Positions 1 to 5,880 of a DNA stretch of 6,345 nt are shown here, piece by piece. The first letter of the stretch is position 1, and every line of letters starts with the position of its first letter. The notes beneath the pieces were generated by a model. It had not been told where the DNA came from. It saw nothing but the letters and a program-made list of their open reading frames with translations, and searched no databases. Source of the stretch: Gemmatimonadota bacterium (GTDB lineage Bacteria; Gemmatimonadota; Gemmatimonadetes; JACCXV01; JAHWKZ01); the NCBI GenBank assembly GCA_030641505.1, contig DAOWHI010000078.1, positions 1-6,345 of the forward strand, given 5' to 3'. A program made the translations under genes and the position numbers.

Positions 1-1095
1 TGGCTCGATGGCGAGACGATCGTCAAGGCGATCCCCGAGATCGGATACCTCCATCGCTGCTTCGAGAAGATGAGCGAGATCCATCGATGGCAGGAGGTGT
101 TTCCGTACACGGATCGCCTCAACTACATGGAGCCGTTTCTAAACAATGTCGGATACGCGTTGGCGGTCGAGAAGATGCTCGGGATCGAGATCCCAAAGCG
201 CGCGCAACGAATCCGGGTCATTCTCGGCGAGTTTTCGCGGGTCATGGATCACCTCGTGTGCGTGGGCGCGAATCTCGTCGACTTGGGAGCGCTGACGAAT
301 TTCTGGTACACCTTCCGCGGACGCGAGGAGATCTACTCACTCCTCGAGCACGTCTCGGGAGCACGGCTGATGATGTCGTATGCGCGTATTGGAGGCCTCA
401 TGCGCGACGTTCACGACACGTTCGAGGAAGAAGTTCGGGCGCTGCTCGAATCGCTGCCCCGTTATATCGACGACGTTGACAAGCTGATTACCAACAATCG
501 CATCTTCATCGATCGCGCCCGAGGGATTCACGCGACTACGCCCGAGGACGCGATCGATTGGGGTTGGACCGGACCCTGCTTGCGCGCGACCGGCGTCCCG
601 TACGACGTGCGGAAGATGCACCCGTACCACGATTACGATCAGTTCGACTGGCAAGTTCCCGTCGGGACGAACGGTGATGTGTACGATCGGTACCTCGTGC
701 GCATGGAAGAGATGCGCCAGAGCTTGAAGATCATCGAGCAGGCGCTCGATGATCTGCCGGACGGCCCCGTGAATGTCGACGACTGGGGAATCTCGATGCC
801 TCCGAAGGATCGCGTGTACAACACGATCGAGGGAATGGTCGCGCATTTCAAGCTGACGTTCGAGGGCATCCAGGTTCCGCCGGGCGAGGTTTACTCCTAC
901 ACCGAGGCCGGGAACGGCGAGCTCGGGTTCTACATCGTTTCCGATGGCGAGGGAAAGCCCTACCGGGTCCACTGTCGCGCGCCGTGCTTCGCGATCTATC
1001 AGAATATCGGGCCGACCCTGGAGGGGCACATGCTCGCCGACATCGTCGCCATCATGGGATCGCTCAACGTTATCGCCGGTGAGCTCGATCGGTAG
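1..1095 (+). CDS. nuoD: NADH-quinone oxidoreductase subunit D (49 kDa-type), 5' partial
   Basis: Complex I subunit of the peripheral arm that, with NuoB and NuoH, forms the quinone-binding cavity at the end of the iron-sulfur chain; it holds no cofactor. The reading frame is open from base 1, and 364 codons are visible. By recall of Thermus Nqo4, about 45 N-terminal residues, including the GPQHPSTHG quinone-site histidine loop, lie upstream. Visible family landmarks are GYLHRCFEK (codons 15-23), PYTDRLNY (35-42) whose final Tyr matches the quinone-ligand Tyr of Nqo4 (Y87), YALAVEKML, RVILGEFSR, VDLGALT, RATGVPYDVRK, GELGFYIVSDG and the C-terminal GELDR typical of the family end. It could be the C-terminal half of a NuoCD fusion; the window does not show this. 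The 3' end overlaps nuoE by 17 bases. Oddities: the normally conserved His and Gly of the PHIGYLHRG-type loop are Glu and Cys here. Family assignment is very secure. Confidence 0.97.
   Translation, partial: WLDGETIVKAIPEIGYLHRCFEKMSEIHRWQEVFPYTDRLNYMEPFLNNVGYALAVEKMLGIEIPKRAQRIRVILGEFSRVMDHLVCVGANLVDLGALTNFWYTFRGREEIYSLLEHVSGARLMMSYARIGGLMRDVHDTFEEEVRALLESLPRYIDDVDKLITNNRIFIDRARGIHATTPEDAIDWGWTGPCLRATGVPYDVRKMHPYHDYDQFDWQVPVGTNGDVYDRYLVRMEEMRQSLKIIEQALDDLPDGPVNVDDWGISMPPKDRVYNTIEGMVAHFKLTFEGIQVPPGEVYSYTEAGNGELGFYIVSDGEGKPYRVHCRAPCFAIYQNIGPTLEGHMLADIVAIMGSLNVIAGELDR
1079..1095 (+). other. nuoD/nuoE coding overlap (17 bases)
   Basis: The GTG start of nuoE lies in a different frame inside the last codons of nuoD, whose TAG is at 1093-1095. 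No convincing Shine-Dalgarno is seen just upstream, so ribosomes ending nuoD are the likely source of nuoE translation. The coupling is an inference; the overlap follows from the start choice. Confidence 0.7.
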
Positions 1096-1669
1096 CGACG
1101 TAGCCGCCGCCGTCACGCTCAGCGCTGAAGCGACGCGCCGGATCGACGAGATCGTCGCCCGGTACCCGACGCCACGTGCGGCGATGCTACCCGTTCTATG
1201 GATCGTGCAAGGCGAGCTGGGGTGGATTGCTCCCGAAGTGATGGAGTGGGTTGGGAACCGCCTCAACTGCTCGGCCGCCAGCGTGGAAGCGGTGGTTGGC
1301 TTCTACACGATGTTCGACGCGGCGCCAGTCGGGAAGTACAAGCTTCAAGTGTGTCGCACCTTGTCGTGCGAGCTGATGGGCGCCCGCAAAGTGATCGACC
1401 ACTTGCGTGAGCGGTTGGAGATCGAGCCCGGCGACACGACCGAGGACCAGATGTTCACGCTTCAAGAGGTTGAATGTCTCGGATCGTGCGGGACGGGCCC
1501 GTTACTGCAATGCAACTTCCGGTACCACGAGAACCTGACGCCCGAACGAGTTGACGCGTTGCTCGATGAATTGCGTGGTTCAGAACCCACCGATGACGTG
1601 ACCCCGATCATCCACGAGCGACCGAGCCGCGATGCGTATCGCGAGATGTTTCCGGCAACCAGTCGATGA
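1079..1669 (+). CDS. nuoE: NADH-quinone oxidoreductase subunit E (24 kDa-type, [2Fe-2S] N1a)
   Basis: Thioredoxin-fold subunit of the NADH-dehydrogenase module that binds NuoF and carries cluster N1a, a side cluster near FMN. A 196-residue protein is predicted, at the long end of the usual size. The four ligands are in the family pattern: Cys92-x4-Cys97 (VCRTLSCELMG) and Cys133-x3-Cys137 (ECLGSCGTGP). The N-terminal helical part has the usual YP.PRAAMLPVLW..Q...GWI and V.GFYTMF signatures (residues 29-79). The chosen start is GTG at 1079: homology begins just after it, no ATG lies between it and residue 36, and the ATG further up (944) would add 45 residues that merely read the end of nuoD in another frame. 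No good Shine-Dalgarno is seen, so translation is probably coupled to nuoD through the 17-base overlap. The last 25 or so residues after the fold (DDVTPIIHERPSRDAYREMF) are a tail of no recognised function. The stop overlaps the nuoF start (ATGA). Confidence 0.96.
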   Translation: MSSIGSDVAAAVTLSAEATRRIDEIVARYPTPRAAMLPVLWIVQGELGWIAPEVMEWVGNRLNCSAASVEAVVGFYTMFDAAPVGKYKLQVCRTLSCELMGARKVIDHLRERLEIEPGDTTEDQMFTLQEVECLGSCGTGPLLQCNFRYHENLTPERVDALLDELRGSEPTDDVTPIIHERPSRDAYREMFPATSR

Positions 1670-2988
1670 GCGCACCCAAGATCCTCATGCAGCGCGGGCT
1701 CGATCATCCCGGGAAGAGCCACACGCTGGAGACGTACGAGGCGACCGGCGGATACCGGGCGGTGAGGAAAGCCCTCGACATGGACCCACTTGCGATTCAG
1801 CAGGAGGTCAAGACGTCGGGGCTCAGGGGACGCGGTGGAGCCGGTTTCCCAGCCGGCATGAAGTGGGGGTTTACCCCGCGTGACTCCGAAAAGCCAAAGT
1901 ACGTGGTGTGCAACTCCGACGAGTCGGAGCCCGGCACCTTCAAGGATCGGTGGCTCCTCGAGAACGACCCCCACACGGTGATCGAGGGGATCATGATCGC
2001 GGCGATCGCGATCGACTGTCACCTCGCGTTCAACTACGTCCGCGGCGAGTACTCGTACCAGGGGCAGTGCTTCCAAAAGGCGGTCGACGAGGCGTACGCG
2101 AAGGGATACTTGGGCAAAGGGATCCTCGGCTCCGACTACGATCTCGATCTGGTCGTCCACTACGGTGCCGGCGCGTACATCGCCGGTGAGGAGACGGGCC
2201 TCCTCGAGTCACTAGAGGGGAGAAAGGCGATGCCCCGTAACAAACCGCCATTCCCGGCGGTCGAGGGGCTCTTCTGGTGCCCGACGGTGATCAACAACAC
2301 GGAGACCCTGGCCGCCGTCCCGTGGATCATCGAGAACGGCGGTGACGCGTACGCTCAGTACGGCACCGAGAAGTCGAAGGGAACCAAGATGTGGTCGTGC
2401 AGCGGGCCGATCAATACGCCCGGCGTCTACGAGGTCGAGTTCGGCGTCGAAATGATGGGGTTCGTCGAGGAGTACTGTGGCGGATTGATGGAGGGTGTCG
2501 GTCTCAAGGGGATCGTCCCCGGCGGATCGTCGGTGCCGGTGATGAAGCCCGAGCAATGTCAGGGTGCGCGCATGGACTACGAGGGGCTGCTCGAACGCGG
2601 GAGCCTCGTCGGGTCGGGCGGCTTCATCGTGATCGGCGACAATGTCTCTGCGGTCGACTGTCTACTCAATCTGGCGCACTTCTACGCCCACGAGTCATGC
2701 GGCCAATGCACGCCCTGCCGCGAGGGGTGCGGCTGGATCGAGCAACTCGTTGGGGAGATTCGAAACGGGAACGGCCGGCAGGCGAATCTGACGAAAGTGC
2801 TCGAGTTGGCTGACGCGATGGCGGGCAAGACGATCTGTGCCCTGGCCGATGCGATGGCCTGGCCGGCGGTCGCGTTCATCAAGAACTACCCCGAGGATTT
2901 TGCGAAGCTGTGCGCGGGGGGTGTCGATCTGGAAGCCCTCGGCGAGGCGGTTTCGCGCCACGACCACATTCTCCCACGCGCCTCGTGA
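1666..2988 (+). CDS. nuoF: NADH-quinone oxidoreductase subunit F (51 kDa-type; NADH, FMN, [4Fe-4S] N3)
   Basis: Catalytic entry subunit of complex I: it oxidises NADH on the cytoplasmic side, holds FMN and passes electrons to cluster N3 and then to NuoG. The 440 residues are a normal length. Motifs in order: GLRGRGGAGFPAGMKW (52-67, glycine-rich nucleotide/FMN loop), CNSDESEPGTFKDR (82-95, FMN site), GAGAYIAGEETGLLESLEG (167-185, NADH/FMN site), KPPFPAVEGL (193-202), the SLBB-type part around 240-330, and the N3 ligands Cys345-x2-Cys348-x2-Cys351 (ESCGQCTPCREG) with Cys391 (KTICALADA). The ATG at 1666 forms an ATGA overlap with the nuoE stop, typical of translational coupling. Oddities: Ala173 sits where the family usually has Cys (GAYICGEET), Gly178 replaces the usual Ala, and Ser84 stands where Ala or Gly is usual in the N-A/G-DE-x-EPGT motif. 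No NAD-reducing hydrogenase subunits are nearby, so the NuoF assignment over HoxF/HydB relatives is firm from context. Confidence 0.98.
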   Translation: MSAPKILMQRGLDHPGKSHTLETYEATGGYRAVRKALDMDPLAIQQEVKTSGLRGRGGAGFPAGMKWGFTPRDSEKPKYVVCNSDESEPGTFKDRWLLENDPHTVIEGIMIAAIAIDCHLAFNYVRGEYSYQGQCFQKAVDEAYAKGYLGKGILGSDYDLDLVVHYGAGAYIAGEETGLLESLEGRKAMPRNKPPFPAVEGLFWCPTVINNTETLAAVPWIIENGGDAYAQYGTEKSKGTKMWSCSGPINTPGVYEVEFGVEMMGFVEEYCGGLMEGVGLKGIVPGGSSVPVMKPEQCQGARMDYEGLLERGSLVGSGGFIVIGDNVSAVDCLLNLAHFYAHESCGQCTPCREGCGWIEQLVGEIRNGNGRQANLTKVLELADAMAGKTICALADAMAWPAVAFIKNYPEDFAKLCAGGVDLEALGEAVSRHDHILPRAS

Positions 2989-3013
2989 CGGGCTCGAAGC
3001 GAGTGATATAGCG
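2989..3013 (+). other. Longest intergenic gap, between nuoF and nuoG
   Basis: 25 bases between the nuoF TGA and the nuoG ATG. It contains a short inverted repeat CTCG-AAG-CGAG (2993-3003), too weak for a terminator and without a T-run, and no promoter that I can see. nuoF and nuoG are therefore most likely on one transcript. Confidence 0.7.
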
Positions 3014-4795
3014 ATGCGTCGCAACGTCGGAGCCGAAAAAAATACCGCCACCGGTGGGACCCGGGATCGCGAAGCGGTCGACCTGGCCGTAATCCTGCCG
3101 CCGGGATCGCTGCGGAAAGCGGTCGAGCCGCACCCTGCGGCCGAACCTGTCACCGACGCGCTGTCGGTCACGGTCGACGGTGTCGAGGTTCGCGTGCCGG
3201 CCGGCTCGACGATCTTCCAGGCCGCCGAAGCGGCGGGATATACGCCGCCCCATTTCTGCTACCACCGCGATCTCTCGGTACCGGCGAACTGTCGGATGTG
3301 TTTGTGCGAGGTCGAGGGGCAGGGGAAGCTCCAGACATCATGCTCGATCTCAGTGGCCGACGGCATGGTCGTCAAGTTCGACACGCCGCGCGTCGTGGAA
3401 GCCGTAGAGGGTGTCCTCGAGTTCGAGTTCAAGAACCACCCACTCGACTGCCCGGTTTGCGATCAGGTGGGCGAGTGCTACCTGCAGCGGTACTACCTCG
3501 AGGTTGGGAAATACGAACCGCTGCCGATGAATCGGATTCGAAAACTGAAGGTTGTCGACCTCGGACCGATCACAATGGATGCCGAGCGGTGTGTCCTGTG
3601 CTCGCGGTGCGTACGGTTCGGCGAGGAGGTTACAGGGAGCGCCGATTTCGTGATCGCGAACCGGTCGGACCACTCGGAGATAAAGACCTTTGACGACCGC
3701 CCAATCGAAACCGATTACGCGCTGAATTACGCCGACATCTGTCCAGTAGGAGCATTGACGTCGAACGACTTTCGGTTCCGGAAACGGGTCTACTACCTGC
3801 ACACCGTCAAGTCGATCTGTCCCGGCTGCTCGACCGGGTGCAACGTCTACGCCGAGCAGTCGGAGGACGCGTTGTATCGCTACCGGCCGCGGTACAACGA
3901 TAACGTCAATGACTCGTGGATGTGTGATCCAGGTCGGACCTCGTCGAACGCACTGGCCGACACGACTGACCGGATCGTGGCCCCGATGGCGCGGGTGAAT
4001 GGCGCGCTCGTCGAGGTCGAGTGGGACGCAGCGATCGCGCAAGCCACAGACGCGATCAAGCGGACGGGGGGCGAGATCGCGGTCATCGCCCACCCCGATC
4101 TGTCAAACGAGGACTTGCATCAATTGCGTGCGCTCGTATCGCACGCGGGGGGCCGGATCGACTTCCGGGTCGCCGATTCGTGGCAACAGATCGACGAGCT
4201 GGTGGACAACGTCCTGATTCGCCGCGACCCCTACCCCAATACGCGCGGTGCGCTCGAGGTTCTCGGGGTCGCCGACAGCGCGCAGAGCAGCGTGCCGACA
4301 ATCCTCGCGGATGTCGCCGCCGGGAAGACGCGCGGTCTCGTCGTGTGCGGGTGGGACCTGGGGGCGCTCGGTGAGCCCGGCCGCGAGGCGGTGAAGACGG
4401 CAGACTGGGTGTGGTTTGTCGGGCCACGTCGAGTCGACACGCTCGATCATGCCGACCTCGTTCTCCCGACCGCGGTGCACGTCGAGCGCGAGGGTACGTT
4501 CACAAACCACGCCGGCCGTGTGCAGCGGTTCTGGCAGAGCGTGTCGCTGTACGCCGAGAGCCGCCCGGCGTGGCGCGTTTTCGGGGATATCGATGCTGCG
4601 TTGTCAGGGAACGCCACGCCGCGCACCGCGTTGGAAGCGTTCGATCGTTTGGCGGCCGAGGTCGCCTCGTTCTCTGGCCTTTCGTACGCTGCTGTCGGAG
4701 ATCAAGGATCGTGGCTTCGTGGTTGGGAGAAAGAGACGATGCCACCAGTCGGAATTCACGCCATGCCGGGTGTCAGGCGCCCGAGTCCGGAGTAG
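3014..4795 (+). CDS. nuoG: NADH-quinone oxidoreductase subunit G (75 kDa-type, short form; N1b, N5, N4, N7)
   Basis: Largest peripheral-arm subunit, carrying electrons from NuoF to NuoI. Predicted 593 residues. Ligands are all present: N1b Cys82-x10-Cys93-x2-Cys96-x13-Cys110; N5 His142-x3-Cys146-x2-Cys149-x5-Cys155; N4 Cys193-x2-Cys196-x2-Cys199 plus Cys243; N7 Cys269-x2-Cys272-x3-Cys276-x27-Cys304, found only in some bacteria. Residues 49-260 are the ferredoxin and iron-sulfur region, and 262-318 the Fe4S4 domain of molybdopterin oxidoreductases. About 320-593 is a reduced molybdopterin-type domain ending with HADLVLPTAVHVEREGTFTN and GRVQRFWQ; no cofactor is expected there. It is far shorter than E. 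coli NuoG (about 900) or Thermus Nqo3 (783), so the middle of the domain is missing. The ATG at 3014 is the only ATG, GTG or TTG in frame between the nuoF stop and the ferredoxin domain, which leaves a 48-residue N-terminal extension. The gap from nuoF is 25 bases, with only a weak GAG-type ribosome site. nuoH starts 2 bases after the stop. Confidence 0.96.
   Translation: MRRNVGAEKNTATGGTRDREAVDLAVILPPGSLRKAVEPHPAAEPVTDALSVTVDGVEVRVPAGSTIFQAAEAAGYTPPHFCYHRDLSVPANCRMCLCEVEGQGKLQTSCSISVADGMVVKFDTPRVVEAVEGVLEFEFKNHPLDCPVCDQVGECYLQRYYLEVGKYEPLPMNRIRKLKVVDLGPITMDAERCVLCSRCVRFGEEVTGSADFVIANRSDHSEIKTFDDRPIETDYALNYADICPVGALTSNDFRFRKRVYYLHTVKSICPGCSTGCNVYAEQSEDALYRYRPRYNDNVNDSWMCDPGRTSSNALADTTDRIVAPMARVNGALVEVEWDAAIAQATDAIKRTGGEIAVIAHPDLSNEDLHQLRALVSHAGGRIDFRVADSWQQIDELVDNVLIRRDPYPNTRGALEVLGVADSAQSSVPTILADVAAGKTRGLVVCGWDLGALGEPGREAVKTADWVWFVGPRRVDTLDHADLVLPTAVHVEREGTFTNHAGRVQRFWQSVSLYAESRPAWRVFGDIDAALSGNATPRTALEAFDRLAAEVASFSGLSYAAVGDQGSWLRGWEKETMPPVGIHAMPGVRRPSPE
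4789..4792 (+). promoter_or_regulatory. Ribosome binding site of nuoH
   Basis: GGAG lies 5 bases before the ATG at 4798 and within the last codons of nuoG (stop at 4793-4795). It is the clearest Shine-Dalgarno in the window and decides the nuoH start over the much longer open frame that runs back to 4411. Confidence 0.75.
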
Positions 4796-4797
4796 CG

Positions 4798-5880
4798 ATG
4801 GACTGGACCGGGGTCGGGATCTCTATTCTCAAGGCGTCTGTGGTGTTTTTCATGGTATTGAGCGCGGTACCGGTGCTGGTCTGGGCCGAGCGCCGCGGCA
4901 GCGCGTTCATCCAACATCGGTTGGGCCCCAACCGCGTCAACATCGCCGGGATCACGCTGTTCGGGCTGGTCCAGCCGTTGGCCGACGTGGTCAAGTTCCT
5001 GTGGAAGGAAGAGTACGTCCCGGCTCACGCCAATCGGGCGTTCTACCTACTCGCGCCAGTCATGTTCTTGGTGCCGGCGGCGATGGCGTTCGCTGTCGTT
5101 CCGTTGGCAGATACGCTCGTGCTCGATGGGCGGACGATCCACATGCAGGTCGCCAATCTGAACATCGGTATCCTGTACGTCTTCGCGTTGGGGTCGTTGT
5201 CGGTGTACGGCATCGTGATAGCGGGTTGGGCGTCGAACAACAAGTACGCGTTCTTAGGCGGTATCCGATCGAGCGCGCAGATGATCTCCTACGAGTTGGC
5301 GCTGAGTTTATCAGTGGTCGGGATTCTCATGATCTACGGCGCGATCCAGCTGGGTGAGATCGTCCACGGACAGGGCGAGCTCCTGTTTGGGGTCATCCCG
5401 AAGTGGGGGGTTGTCACACAGCCGCTGGCCTTCGTTCTGTTTACGATAGCCGTGTTCGCCGAAGCGAACCGGTTGCCATTCGACCTCCCGGAAGCGGAGA
5501 ACGAGTTGGTGGCCGGGTATCACGCCGAGTACTCGGCGATGAAGTTCGCGCTGTTCTTCATGGCTGAATACATGGCGATGGTCACCGGGGCGATGTTGAT
5601 CGTGACGCTGTTCTTCGGTGGTTGGCAGATTCCGTGGGTGTCGAGCGAGGCGCTGCGCGCGGCCGTCGGACCGATCCCGGCGGTATTGCTTCAGCTGGGT
5701 TCTTTCACCGCCAAGCTGGGCTTCTTCTTATGGTTGTTCATCTGGGTGCGTTGGACGCTGCCGCGGTTTCGTTACGATCAGTTGATGGATCTTGGTTGGA
5801 AGATCGTACTGCCACTTGCGCTGGCGAACGTCTTCGTGACTGCGCTCGTTCTCTACTTCGGTCGGGGGCTCCTTTCATGA
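4798..5880 (+). CDS. nuoH: NADH-quinone oxidoreductase subunit H (ND1-type membrane subunit)
   Basis: Integral membrane subunit that anchors the peripheral arm, forms the quinone entry channel and links quinone chemistry to proton pumping. The 360 residues agree with the family. Hydrophobic segments run through the protein, roughly at residues 8-29, 82-104, 123-143, 163-183, 205-222, 250-273, 291-316 and 335-355. Conserved parts: VWAERRGSAFIQHRLGPNRV (28-47), LFGLVQPLADVVKFLWKE (54-71), GWASNNKYAFLGGIRSSAQ (143-161) followed by ISYE with Glu166, the cytoplasmic acidic loop AEANRLPFDLPEAENELVAG (221-240) with Glu222, Asp229, Glu232, Glu234 and Glu236, and the C-terminal RYDQLMDLGWKIVLPLAL. The ATG at 4798 is chosen because it matches the family N-terminus, follows a GGAG ribosome site at 4789-4792 and starts 2 bases after the nuoG stop; the open frame further upstream only overlaps nuoG. 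The stop overlaps the nuoI ATG in ATGA. Asn48 follows GPNRV where Gly is usual, a minor deviation. Confidence 0.97.
   Translation: MDWTGVGISILKASVVFFMVLSAVPVLVWAERRGSAFIQHRLGPNRVNIAGITLFGLVQPLADVVKFLWKEEYVPAHANRAFYLLAPVMFLVPAAMAFAVVPLADTLVLDGRTIHMQVANLNIGILYVFALGSLSVYGIVIAGWASNNKYAFLGGIRSSAQMISYELALSLSVVGILMIYGAIQLGEIVHGQGELLFGVIPKWGVVTQPLAFVLFTIAVFAEANRLPFDLPEAENELVAGYHAEYSAMKFALFFMAEYMAMVTGAMLIVTLFFGGWQIPWVSSEALRAAVGPIPAVLLQLGSFTAKLGFFLWLFIWVRWTLPRFRYDQLMDLGWKIVLPLALANVFVTALVLYFGRGLLS
5864..5868 (+). promoter_or_regulatory. Possible weak ribosome binding site of nuoI
   Basis: A run of five G, 8 bases before the nuoI ATG at 5877 and inside the end of nuoH. It could pair partly with the anti-Shine-Dalgarno sequence. 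It also encodes Arg-Gly near the NuoH C-terminus, so it may be coincidental, with nuoI translated by coupling at the ATGA overlap. Confidence 0.4.

Noticed and set aside
337..1266. Long open frame on the - strand (309 codons) opposite nuoD/nuoE, with similar ones at 1462-2160, 2695-3171 and 3350-4093
   Set aside because: They lie opposite genes with full family motifs, their translations are Arg- and His-rich without recognisable domains, and GC-rich codons on one strand often leave the other open.
2002..2009. GCGATCGC (also at 4031-4038) as the cyanobacterial HIP1 repeat
   Set aside because: I found only two copies, explained by Ile/Ala codons and the general abundance of GATC; HIP1-rich genomes have many more.
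2993..3003. Inverted repeat CTCG-AAG-CGAG between nuoF and nuoG as a terminator or attenuator
   Set aside because: The stem is only 4 base pairs with no following T-run, so it is expected by chance in GC-rich DNA.
2837..3013. Upstream ATG for nuoG inside nuoF
   Set aside because: This would add 59 residues that are an off-frame reading of the conserved end of nuoF; the ATG at 3014 directly follows the nuoF stop.
1666..4795. nuoE-F-G as diaphorase of an NAD-linked hydrogenase or formate dehydrogenase
   Set aside because: They are flanked by nuoD and by nuoH-nuoI, and no hydrogenase or formate dehydrogenase catalytic motif is present, so respiratory complex I is the simpler reading.
4411..4797. 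Upstream ATG for nuoH
   Set aside because: It would add 129 Arg-rich residues read out of frame from nuoG; the family N-terminus and a GGAG site support 4798.
4416..5357. Long + strand open frame spanning the nuoG end and nuoH
   Set aside because: Its translation is Arg/Gly-rich with no domain and is an off-frame reading of two genes that are clearly supported.
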